From Bacteroidales bacterium H10 (GTDB taxonomy: Bacteria; Bacteroidota; Bacteroidia; Bacteroidales; Muribaculaceae): a DNA stretch of 9,994 nt. The notes under the pieces were generated by a model. The model saw only the letters and a list, made by a program, of their open reading frames with translations, was not told the origin of the DNA and made no database searches. A program made the position numbers and the translations under genes. Of the stretch, positions 1 to 5,111 are shown one piece after another; the first letter of the stretch is position 1, and every line of letters begins with the position of its first letter. The stretch spans positions 23,357-33,350 of the forward strand of contig DAAV01000153.1 in the NCBI GenBank assembly GCA_001701295.1, written 5' to 3'.

Positions 1-360
1 CACGACATCAAAACAACCGGCAATTACTCGGCAAGCAAGTTTAAGCACCATTCTCAACACCTTGTCTATCCCTATTGTCTCATACAGAATGACTCCAACG
101 TCAGGACATTTGAGTACAATGTAGCCGAGGAAAGCAAATCCGGCAAGTGGCAGACGTTCACTGAAACTTATGTTTTCGATCCCGACCGCGACATTCCGAT
201 TCTCCGTGAACGTTGCGAGGGATTTATTGAGTTTCTTTTGCAGAACTTGCAGTTTATCACCGACCGGAAAATCTTCGGCGGCGAGAATCCCGATGGGTAT
301 GTAGGAGAGCCCATAGATATTAACAAACTAACGCAGGCTAAATATGGCAATATGGTTTGA
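1..360 (+). CDS. C-terminal part of probable PD-(D/E)XK phage recombination nuclease (5' end outside window)
   Basis: The reading frame is open from base 1 to a TGA at 358-360, giving 119 residues with no start in view. The first visible residues read H-DIKTT, which fits the DxK catalytic half-motif of PD-(D/E)XK exonucleases. They are followed by HHSQHLVYPYCL, which resembles the Gln/Tyr helix that follows the motif in Cas4/YqaJ/RecB-like phage nucleases. The rest is mixed alpha/beta and ends in a helix rich in Leu and Phe. Family members digest DNA ends for phage recombination and usually sit close to a RecT or single-strand annealing gene, which would lie upstream of this window. The end overlaps the next gene by 17 bp, so the two are probably co-transcribed. 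The nuclease call rests on a short motif in a truncated protein; another DNA metabolism protein is possible. Confidence 0.5.
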   Translation, partial: HDIKTTGNYSASKFKHHSQHLVYPYCLIQNDSNVRTFEYNVAEESKSGKWQTFTETYVFDPDRDIPILRERCEGFIEFLLQNLQFITDRKIFGGENPDGYVGEPIDINKLTQAKYGNMV

Positions 361-787
361 ATCCTCCGTCTGCTACAACAAGATACAGGAGAACGGAGCG
401 GTCAAAAGAGTGACCGAAAAGAACCTCTTTGATGCCCTCAGCTTTACCGAGGCGGAGGCGCGCACTATCGAAGAATTGACACCTTATATCAGCGGTGAAT
501 ATACAGTCAAGGCCGTGAAGAAAACGAAGATTTCTGAGATTTTCTTCGATGAAACAGCCGACAAGTTCTATCTCGTCAATGTCGCCTTCATCACCATTGA
601 TGAGAAGACTGCCGCAGAGAAAGAGATCATCGCTCAGATACTCGTGCAAGCCAACGATTTTGATTCGGCTGTGGCTGCATTCAAAGACGGAATGAAAGGG
701 ACAATGTCCGACTGGGTTATCAAGAGCGTAGCCGAGACACCTTACATGGGCGTATATCCCGCGAAACTTTCAGCAGATGAAGAATAA
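344..787 (+). CDS. DUF4494 family protein
   Basis: This 147-residue protein matches the pattern I know for DUF4494. It has an N-terminal strand beginning MAIWFE, then VTEKNLFDALSFTEAEARTI at about residues 23-42, and a later ILVQANDFDSAV segment. It ends with GTMSDWVIKSVAETPYMGVYP. Length and order agree with the family, which is common in Bacteroidota phages, prophages and conjugative elements and has no known biochemical role. The start overlaps the upstream nuclease-like gene by 17 bp in another frame, suggesting translational coupling. No Shine-Dalgarno sequence is obvious, as is usual in Bacteroidota. The stop is followed by a 216-bp non-coding gap, so this may be the last gene of its transcription unit. 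The family assignment is fairly secure; no function can be inferred. Confidence 0.85.
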   Translation: MAIWFESSVCYNKIQENGAVKRVTEKNLFDALSFTEAEARTIEELTPYISGEYTVKAVKKTKISEIFFDETADKFYLVNVAFITIDEKTAAEKEIIAQILVQANDFDSAVAAFKDGMKGTMSDWVIKSVAETPYMGVYPAKLSADEE

Positions 788-1003
788 AGAGGTCTCAGAT
801 ACGCAAGAATGTGAAATATAGTCACCATAAAAATAGCGATTCCAATAAACCGGGTTGAGACTCCCGCGCAAGAGAGCGCGAAACAAGGGTGTGCGGGGTT
901 TGACTCCCCGTACGCTCACCGAGATTTTACTGTTGATATATTGTAAATCCCATGCCGCCCGAATCCGGGAGGACAAGGGCGGTTTCTTTCATCATCCCCG
1001 AAC
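788..1003 (+). ncRNA. Non-coding gap with clustered GC-rich hairpins (candidate structured RNA)
   Basis: No convincing ORF occupies this gap. The first part (788-850) is AT-rich. Then come CGGG (851-854) paired with CCCG (863-866); an alternative stem CGCGC (865-869) with GCGCG (876-880); and GTGCGGGG (891-898) with CCCCGTAC (906-913), an 8-bp stem with one G-U pair and the 7-nt loop TTTGACT. The first and third hairpins look like two versions of one element, since both have a GGG-TT-GA-CTCCC core that resembles a tRNA T-arm. A weak terminator-like hairpin follows at 955-990. A small structured RNA or mRNA leader is an inference. I found no clear TAnnTTTG promoter box for it. Confidence 0.3.
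955..990 (+). terminator. Possible weak intrinsic terminator
   Basis: CCGCCC (955-960) can pair with GGGCGG (977-982) across a 16-nt loop, and TTTCTTTC follows at 983-990. The long loop and interrupted T tract make this a weak candidate. A competing hairpin CCCG/CGGG can form inside the same stretch. If real, it would end transcripts from the DUF4494 unit or from the structured gap. Confidence 0.3.
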
Positions 1004-1180
1004 ATGCAGATAAACATACCCGAATACCGGATGCGGCAATGGATCTCACATTTCAGCCGCGTCCTGGAAAAGACCTCCTGCGATCCGTCCGACACGCGTA
1101 CAGCCAATGCGATCCGTCTTGCGGGAAAGGATCTGCGTGTGATGGAAAAGTATTTACCACAAAAAGAGAAACAGCCATGA
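1004..1180 (+). CDS. Small hypothetical protein (58 aa)
   Basis: An ATG at 1004 opens a 58-codon frame ending in TGA at 1178-1180. The protein begins MQINIPEYRMRQWISHF, continues with SDTRTANAIRLAGKDLRVM, and is basic at its C-terminus. The last codon region overlaps the next gene's ATG as ATGA (1177-1180), the junction used by most neighbouring gene pairs, and this is the best evidence that it is translated. The DTRTANAIRLAGKDLRVMEKY segment resembles short helical motifs in other Bacteroides phage small proteins, but I cannot name a family. A longer frame in a different register (from 952) covers the same bases; I prefer this one because its residues look protein-like and its junction is tight. 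Confidence 0.65.
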   Translation: MQINIPEYRMRQWISHFSRVLEKTSCDPSDTRTANAIRLAGKDLRVMEKYLPQKEKQP

Positions 1181-1410
1181 CGCAAAAGGATACAGAATCG
1201 ACACAGGCTTATCTGGCCAACATCATAGCGCGCATAATCGAGCGCAAGGAGAAAGAGAACATTGTCCCGCTTCATGCCGGAATGCAGGAAATACTCGCAC
1301 TTGCCAACACTGAGTTTCGCGAAGCTCTCAACGACATGGTTAGCGCGAAAATACTCACTTTCCACAGGACGCTCAATGATGTGAGTTTCGAATTTACACG
1401 ACCTAAATAA
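1177..1410 (+). CDS. Small hypothetical protein, possible winged-helix fold (77 aa)
   Basis: The protein starts at the ATG at 1177, which overlaps the previous TGA as ATGA. The frame stays open back to 952, but those residues (MPPESGRTRA...) are the shadow of the 58-residue gene and are unusually rich in Pro, Arg and Cys. The 77-residue product has a helical N-terminal half (YLANIIARIIERKEKENIV) and then EILALANTEFREALNDMVSAK followed by a beta-like segment ILTFHRTLNDVSFEF. Two helices followed by a strand-turn-strand is the arrangement of a small winged-helix DNA-binding domain. That reading is from pattern alone, with no signature residues. A 15-bp gap separates it from the next gene. Confidence 0.65.
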   Translation: MTQKDTESTQAYLANIIARIIERKEKENIVPLHAGMQEILALANTEFREALNDMVSAKILTFHRTLNDVSFEFTRPK

Positions 1411-1425
1411 ACTGATTAAAATTAC

Positions 1426-1788
1426 ATGAACATGATACTTATGAAAATCGGCTTCGGCCTGATGACATTAGCAGCGACAACGCTGTGGTTCTTAAACAAG
1501 AGGTTGTTGCGGCAGAAAGACAGGCTTGTCAAAGACAACCGGACGCTTTCGGATATGACATCAAACCTTATGTCCTACAAGACAGGTGCAGATCTGAACC
1601 ACATGCTTAAGGCCGAGGTGGAAGAACATGTGGCTCCGATACCCTGTTTCAAGGTCTACCGCCGTATTGACAGTAAACATAAGCTGTGCCTGTTGAAGAT
1701 AAAGTACAATCCGGCGGATCCTGACGATCGCGAATACAAACGGATCTTTGCCGAGGAGCGTGCCGAAATGCTGAACGAGAAGCCATGA
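1426..1788 (+). CDS. Hypothetical membrane-anchored protein (120 aa)
   Basis: Residues 5-23 (LMKIGFGLMTLAATTLWFL) form one hydrophobic segment followed by NKRLLRQK, giving a single N-terminal anchor with positive residues just after it. Residues about 28-62 are heptad-like and may form a short coiled coil. The remainder is a soluble domain containing the strand-like segment KLCLLKIKYNP. Methionines at 1426, 1432 and 1441 could all serve as starts; I kept the first. The gene overlaps the next by ATGA (1785-1788). I do not recognise a family. A signal-anchor protein inside a DNA metabolism block is unusual and could act at the cell envelope, but nothing in the sequence fixes a role. Confidence 0.65.
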   Translation: MNMILMKIGFGLMTLAATTLWFLNKRLLRQKDRLVKDNRTLSDMTSNLMSYKTGADLNHMLKAEVEEHVAPIPCFKVYRRIDSKHKLCLLKIKYNPADPDDREYKRIFAEERAEMLNEKP

Positions 1789-2150
1789 CATACCACGGAT
1801 TTGAATACAACAAGTATGGGGCCTGTGACAATCCGGAGATTCCCTACCGGTTCGGCAAGTGGAATCAATATCACTTCGAGATCAAGGTTTCGGAAACTCC
1901 GAACGGATGGGTCTATGGCTACGACTGGGCGCATACGACCGGAGGAGGCGGTGGTCCCTGCTGTCTCCGTTACAACACCACATTTCTGTCACGGTCCAAA
2001 GCTATTGTGGCTGCTGCGGAGTTCATCAAGAAGTGTTACAAGGATGACCCGAAAGCCTCTCGGGCGATCGCAGAACTTGACCGGATCATCAAGGTTGAAT
2101 CAGAACACAGACATACAGTAAGACAAATAACAATCTTTGATTACTTATGA
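1785..2150 (+). CDS. Hypothetical phage protein with C-terminal clamp-binding-like motif (121 aa)
   Basis: It is coupled to its neighbours at both ends by ATGA overlaps (1785-1788 and 2147-2150). Residues 1-60 are aromatic-rich, with YRFGKWNQYHFEIKV and WVYGYDWAH. A run of five glycines followed by PCC comes next. The C-terminal third is helical, with FIKKCYKDDPKASRAIAELDRII. The protein ends in RQITIFDYL. That tail fits the short bacterial beta sliding clamp-binding pattern (QL[S/D]LF and relaxed forms such as QxxxF) at a chain end, where such motifs usually lie. Its position directly before the replication initiator fits a link to replication, but this is inference from a five-residue motif. 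I know similar proteins from Bacteroidota phages only as hypotheticals. Confidence 0.65.
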   Translation: MTYHGFEYNKYGACDNPEIPYRFGKWNQYHFEIKVSETPNGWVYGYDWAHTTGGGGGPCCLRYNTTFLSRSKAIVAAAEFIKKCYKDDPKASRAIAELDRIIKVESEHRHTVRQITIFDYL

Positions 2151-2848
2151 GCGATTATATTCAGCTTCCCCGATCGGCACTTGATATGGCCAAAAATAAA
2201 GATCTTTGGCAGCTCTACGGCTATCTTCTTTCCAAAGCGGACGAGAACGGACAATGGGTGGTATCGTTAAAGGATCTGCATACGGATTTAGGATTGACAA
2301 GACAGCGATTCCGCACATTGTTTGAGAGTTTAAAATCAACCGCTCAGATAACCACTCGGGCAACCGCTAAATCAACCACTGTAACGCTCAGTATTTCAAC
2401 ATCAAACAATAAAACATCAACCACTAAACCAACCACTCGGGCAACCGCTAAATCAACCACTACGACAACCGCTGTGGAGGATTGGTTTGCATGGTTTGTG
2501 GAATACTTCAACAAGGGGTTTGCAGGAACAGCCATACCTAAAATCACAAAGCTGACCGACCGCAGGAAAACTGCCATTAAAAACATATTCAAAGAGTATG
2601 GCAAAGAAACAGTGGATGCGGTGTTGCGAAAGGTTTACGCCTCTGACTTTCTAAGCGGACGCAAGACCGAGTGGCACGCGTCGTTCGACTGGATATTCAA
2701 CAAGACAAACTTTCAGAAAATATTAGAAAACAATTATGCCAACGGAGTTGATTCGACACAACGGCAGCAATCTTCCGGCAGAGGTCAGCACAGAAATCCG
2801 ACAGTTGCTGACCTTGCGCGAGAGATATATGGAGACGCTTCCTATTGA
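2147..2848 (+). CDS. Probable phage replication initiator (winged-helix + DnaD/O-like C-terminal domain)
   Basis: The 233-residue protein has three parts. Residues 1-64 look like a winged helix-turn-helix of the type at the N-terminus of phage replication proteins (DLWQLYGYLLSKADENGQWVV, then SLKDLHTDLGLTRQRFRTLFESL). Residues 65-109 are an unusual linker made mostly of Thr, Ala, Ser and Lys. Residues 110-200 are helical and contain KLTDRRKTAIKNIF and SDFLSGRKTEWHASFDWIF, typical of the C-terminal domain of O/DnaD-like initiators in Bacteroidota phages. Such proteins bind the origin and recruit the helicase loader. The linker DNA carries nine 12-bp-spaced heptamers that look like iterons, so the gene may contain the origin it serves. 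The upstream gene overlaps by ATGA and the next gene overlaps its end by 113 bp. Confidence 0.75.
   Translation: MSDYIQLPRSALDMAKNKDLWQLYGYLLSKADENGQWVVSLKDLHTDLGLTRQRFRTLFESLKSTAQITTRATAKSTTVTLSISTSNNKTSTTKPTTRATAKSTTTTTAVEDWFAWFVEYFNKGFAGTAIPKITKLTDRRKTAIKNIFKEYGKETVDAVLRKVYASDFLSGRKTEWHASFDWIFNKTNFQKILENNYANGVDSTQRQQSSGRGQHRNPTVADLAREIYGDASY
2338..2473. repeat. Iteron-like heptamer array AACC[A/G]CT, nine copies at 12-bp spacing (candidate replication origin)
   Basis: The heptamer starts at 2338, 2350, 2362, 2374 and then at 2419, 2431, 2443, 2455, 2467. Spacing is exactly 12 bp within each block and 45 bp between blocks. Positions 3 to 5 of the second block plus flanks repeat part of the first: 2350-2380 and 2431-2461 are identical over 31 bp. 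The interval 2389-2418 is AT-rich and could melt. The array lies in the linker of the initiator gene, between its DNA-binding and C-terminal domains, as lambda's iterons lie inside gene O. At the protein level each repeat encodes Thr-Thr or Thr-Ala every fourth residue, so a low-complexity linker that expanded by slippage is the alternative. Confidence 0.6.
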
Positions 2849-3491
2849 AAAAGCCGAGGATGCAAGACCTAAGAACGCACTGATGCTGTCGCATATCAAG
2901 CAAAGTCTCGACCGCAAAGATCAGATTATGATTCTATCAATGATGATCAGTGAGGTAAACGACTTTTTTAATGTGCGGGGGAACATGAGCACCAAGCAGA
3001 TAAAGCTGACGGCGCAATTGATTCTTGACAATCCGAATTTCTATGATCTGACTCTTGGCAATATCAAGGCATGTTTCCACCAGCGCATGATGTCTGAAAA
3101 AATCTACGACCGTCTCGACGGCAACATCATCATCGGCTGGCTCCGTGAATTCAAAAGCGAGATGGCAGATCACTGCGAAACGGTTAAGGAAGGTTATGAC
3201 CGAATCAGACAGCGAGAGGAATCCACACGTGATGCGGGAGCAATAACACATGCGGCCTACATTGCAATGCTGGAGACAAGAGCAAATGCCGGAGACAAGG
3301 ATGCGAAAAAGATGATTGCTGAATATCACAGGCGGACACGTATTTCATCCGCAGGAGAACAGAGAGAGAAAGATCTCGCTTTCTTCAAATACAAACAGGA
3401 ATATCTTAAACAACGAGGCTATTATGACAAAAAGACCACTGAACTTGAAAATAAAACTGACTGCGGTCCGCAACACAATCGGAGGCGTTGA
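2736..3491 (+). CDS. DUF6633-like protein, probable replication partner
   Basis: This 251-residue protein begins inside the initiator gene and shares 113 bp with it in another frame. Residues 87-138 (QIKLTAQLILDNPNFYDLTL, then IKACFHQRMMSEKIYDRLDG and IIIGWLREF) follow the pattern of DUF6633-like proteins, which occur downstream of initiator genes in Bacteroidota phages and plasmids. The C-terminal third is strongly charged and probably helical. By position it corresponds to a helicase loader or primosome partner, as lambda P follows O, but no Walker motif is visible, so this is inference from context. A later ATG at 2829 would shorten the overlap to 20 bp; I kept 2736 because residues 1-31 read as normal protein. 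The end overlaps the next gene by 68 bp. Confidence 0.65.
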   Translation: MPTELIRHNGSNLPAEVSTEIRQLLTLRERYMETLPIEKAEDARPKNALMLSHIKQSLDRKDQIMILSMMISEVNDFFNVRGNMSTKQIKLTAQLILDNPNFYDLTLGNIKACFHQRMMSEKIYDRLDGNIIIGWLREFKSEMADHCETVKEGYDRIRQREESTRDAGAITHAAYIAMLETRANAGDKDAKKMIAEYHRRTRISSAGEQREKDLAFFKYKQEYLKQRGYYDKKTTELENKTDCGPQHNRRR

Positions 3492-3657
3492 TCACCTCGG
3501 ATGCAGGGCCACAGGAATACACAAGGGACACTATATAGAATGCACCGCATGGGTGCCCGTGGACAGTATACCGCTCCTCGCCGGACACGAGCTTGAACTA
3601 ATGGCTTCCGGAAAATACAGAAACGAAATCAAAACAATTGACAATCTTGAAAAATAA
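3424..3657 (+). CDS. Small hypothetical protein (77 aa)
   Basis: The chosen start is ATG 3424. The frame is open further upstream to 3316, but that part is only the out-of-frame copy of the preceding gene. The product has a basic N-terminus (MTKRPLNLKIKLTAVRNTI) and then alternating strand-like segments: HYIECTAWVPVD and LLAGHELELMASGKY. This could be a small beta barrel, but no motif supports a specific fold. It overlaps the end of the DUF6633-like gene by 68 bp and is followed after 7 bp by the DUF4406 gene, so it belongs to the same operon. I do not recognise the family. Confidence 0.55.
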   Translation: MTKRPLNLKIKLTAVRNTIGGVDHLGCRATGIHKGHYIECTAWVPVDSIPLLAGHELELMASGKYRNEIKTIDNLEK

Positions 3658-3664
3658 CAACGCC

Positions 3665-3988
3665 ATGACAATCTACATCTCATTACCTATAACCGATCAT
3701 GAGTCTGACGCCCGCGAACGTGCGGACCTCATGAAGGCCGCCCTGTCACGCGCAGGACACAAACCTGTCTCTCCGTTCGACATCCCCGCAGGAAAGAATC
3801 CCGATTACGTTGACCATCTGTGCGCCGATCTCCGCGCACTGGCCGACTGTGACGCGATTATGCTCTGCGACGGTTGGCAGTTCAGCAAAGGATGTCGGAT
3901 AGAAGCCAACTTCGCAAAGGAGTTCGGTAAACAGTTCATGTACGAGAAACAACCCGAGGCGGATTCGGAGTATTATTTCAACAGATAG
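3665..3988 (+). CDS. DUF4406 family protein (nucleoside deoxyribosyltransferase-like fold)
   Basis: The 107-residue product begins MTIYISLPITD, the N-terminal strand and loop typical of DUF4406 (usually xxYIxxPITG). It continues with an amphipathic helix, AGHKPVSPFDIP, and then LRALADCDAIMLCDGWQFSKGCRIEANFAKEFG. That last part matches the family's core, in which an Asp near a beta strand and a Glu (here in RIEAN) correspond to active-site residues of nucleoside 2-deoxyribosyltransferases. DUF4406 proteins are widespread in phages and are thought to act on nucleotides or their derivatives, but the reaction is not established. I chose ATG 3665 over an in-frame ATG at 3638, which would overlap the upstream gene and add residues not found in the family. 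Confidence 0.8.
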   Translation: MTIYISLPITDHESDARERADLMKAALSRAGHKPVSPFDIPAGKNPDYVDHLCADLRALADCDAIMLCDGWQFSKGCRIEANFAKEFGKQFMYEKQPEADSEYYFNR

Positions 3989-3991
3989 GAT

Positions 3992-4183
3992 ATGACATTC
4001 AGAGAACTTATCAAGGAAGTACCGGAATCAGACTATGATCTTCCTCTCTACATTTCAGACAGATGCGATAACTGCTATTCCGCGGAGTCTGTTATGAGGG
4101 ACCGTATAGAGAGTGAGGAGGACTGGGAGAAAGGAAAACCCGGATGGGACATAGGTTTCGAATTCATACGAATAGGCTGCTGA
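3992..4183 (+). CDS. Small acidic hypothetical protein (63 aa)
   Basis: The ATG lies 3 bp after the DUF4406 stop and the frame ends 6 bp before the next small gene. The product is acidic, with FRELIKEVPESDYDLPLYI, a pair of cysteines in DRCDNCYS, and IESEEDWEKGKPGWDIGFEF at the C-terminal end. The alternation of charged turns and aromatic strand residues suggests a compact beta-rich fold. The CxxC pair without a second pair is not enough for a zinc site. I do not recognise a family. Its support is tight spacing in the operon and protein-like composition. Confidence 0.6.
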   Translation: MTFRELIKEVPESDYDLPLYISDRCDNCYSAESVMRDRIESEEDWEKGKPGWDIGFEFIRIGC

Positions 4184-4189
4184 ACGGCT

Positions 4190-4354
4190 ATGGGACCGAA
4201 TGAAGAAACAACTTGCGCGACATGCGCCTACCTCATTACCGATGAGGGCGAGCCGTTCTATTGCGCCATGCAGGACCTCTATGTATTTGTGGAGCCGACA
4301 GACAAGGCTTGCCGTGAACATACGGAGGCAAGAAAAAAAAGAAATCACAATTAA
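4190..4354 (+). CDS. Cys-rich small protein, putative zinc-binding (54 aa)
   Basis: The ATG at 4190 opens a 54-codon frame ending TAA at 4352-4354. The sequence has TCATCAYLITDEGEPFYCAM with a CxxC pair at residues 9 and 12, a third Cys at 25 and a fourth in DKACREH at 41. This spacing is common in short phage proteins with the pattern C-x2-C-x(10-13)-C-x(15)-C, which probably bind a metal ion. The C-terminus is a basic tail (EARKKRNHN). A competing frame from 4200 runs through the same bases but looks like a shadow until 4362, where a real gene starts. The function is unknown; a small regulator or adaptor protein would fit. Confidence 0.65.
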   Translation: MGPNEETTCATCAYLITDEGEPFYCAMQDLYVFVEPTDKACREHTEARKKRNHN

Positions 4355-4361
4355 TATCGAA

Positions 4362-4529
4362 ATGAACGACAGTGTACGCATCGCCGCTATGAAAGCTGAC
4401 GGCAACAGTCACCGGTGTCTGAAATGTCCATATCGGCCCTGTTCTGACACTCAGTTTCGAGTATGTACCGTAGCTTTCCGCGAGGGCTTCCGAAAAGGCG
4501 CAGCGTGGAAAGTCAAACAATTAAAATAG
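4362..4529 (+). CDS. Cys-rich small protein, putative zinc-binding (55 aa)
   Basis: I start this at ATG 4362, 7 bp after the previous stop. The frame is open upstream to 4200, but those residues are the shadow of the preceding Cys-rich gene. The 55-residue product has CLKCPYRPC (residues 19, 22, 27) and a fourth Cys at 35, followed by TVAFREGFRKGAAWKVKQ. The helix AFREGFRKGAAW is a recurrent C-terminal element in small Bacteroidota phage proteins. Four cysteines in a short span suggest a single zinc site. No function is known to me. It is the second Cys-rich microprotein in a row in this operon. Confidence 0.65.
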   Translation: MNDSVRIAAMKADGNSHRCLKCPYRPCSDTQFRVCTVAFREGFRKGAAWKVKQLK

Positions 4530-4536
4530 AAGAACA

Positions 4537-4899
4537 ATGAAGAATCTACCCGAAAGAATATATCTGAATCTCGGTGACGGATGCTTTGATGATGCAGATT
4601 TCCGTGACCTCTCGGAAGTAACGTGGAGTGAAGAAAAAGTAAATGATACCGATGTTGAATACGTACGCAAATCCCAATGGATCAGCGTTGACGAGCGGTT
4701 GCCGGAACCCGACACCATGTGCCTTGTATTCGGCTATCATGATTTCGGAGACGGCAATGTCACGCGCTACACAATGATGGCATGGTACGATGGCGAAGAT
4801 TTCACCGATGCCTACGATGATAGAAAGTATCGTCCGGAAAGGTGGATGCCGATACCGCTTGTCCCGATTCAGTTGAACCCCGAAAAAGAAGAAAGATGA
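4537..4899 (+). CDS. DUF551 domain protein
   Basis: The 120-residue protein has the N-terminal PERIYLNLGD segment seen in many phage DUF551 proteins. The domain proper starts at W48 (WISVDERLPE) and ends at W103 (ERWMPIPL), with a beta-rich middle containing VFGYHDF and YTMMAWYDGEDF. Length and landmark tryptophans agree with the family, which is common in phages and prophages of gut bacteria and has no established function. The charged tail (NPEKEER) overlaps the next gene through ATGA at 4896-4899. Confidence 0.85.
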   Translation: MKNLPERIYLNLGDGCFDDADFRDLSEVTWSEEKVNDTDVEYVRKSQWISVDERLPEPDTMCLVFGYHDFGDGNVTRYTMMAWYDGEDFTDAYDDRKYRPERWMPIPLVPIQLNPEKEER

Positions 4900-5078
4900 A
4901 CGAACATGTAGCTAACGCACTTTCAAGGCTCAAAGAGACAATTCAAGATATTGAGGATATGGATAACTCATATTGGAATGCGAGCCTTGGCACAAGCCAT
5001 CTACGCGCTTATGCCGAACAGATAGTAAACGATGCAAAGACATTAGCCGCGCATCTTAAATCATATGGAAACAAATGA
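4896..5078 (+). CDS. Small helical hypothetical protein (60 aa)
   Basis: I start at ATG 4896, which overlaps the DUF551 stop as ATGA. An in-frame ATG at 4842 lies inside the DUF551 gene and would add the Pro/Arg-rich segment MDADTACPDSVEPRKRRK, which looks non-coding. The product is almost entirely helical: VANALSRLKETIQDIEDM, a short turn with NSYWNASLGT, and then LRAYAEQIVNDAKTLAAHL. This is a two-helix hairpin. No family is recognised. Its stop overlaps the ATG of an 11-codon remnant at 5075. Confidence 0.6.
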   Translation: MNEHVANALSRLKETIQDIEDMDNSYWNASLGTSHLRAYAEQIVNDAKTLAAHLKSYGNK

Positions 5079-5110
5079 AAATCCTTGATTTAGTCCTCGA
5101 AAGCAAATGA
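5075..5110 (+). pseudogene. 11-codon frame resembling the N-terminus of an ASCH-domain protein
   Basis: ATG 5075 overlaps the upstream stop as ATGA, and the frame MKILDLVLESK ends in TGA at 5108-5110. ASCH proteins of Bacteroidota phages commonly begin with a segment like MKIL-L-L--KWYDMI. Here the stop falls exactly where that Trp codon would be (TGG to TGA), and the next codon is TAT for the expected Tyr. The real ASCH-like gene starts one base later at 5112. This looks like the stub of a second ASCH gene lost by deletion or recombination. A short coupling peptide that feeds ribosomes to 5112 is an equally simple reading. Confidence 0.35.
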
Positions 5111-5111
5111 T

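Noticed and set aside
834..920. Possible tRNA ending in a T-arm-like hairpin and TACGCTCACC
   Set aside because: The T-arm shape is present, but no 7-bp acceptor partner, D-arm or usable anticodon stem-loop can be drawn upstream, and loop position 56 is T instead of C.
952..1176. N-terminal extension of the 77-residue gene
   Set aside because: Pro/Arg/Cys-rich residues, and the same bases encode a more convincing 58-residue protein ending in an ATGA junction.
2338..2473. CRISPR array
   Set aside because: Repeat units are 7 bp with 5-bp gaps, far too short, and they are in frame within a coding gene.
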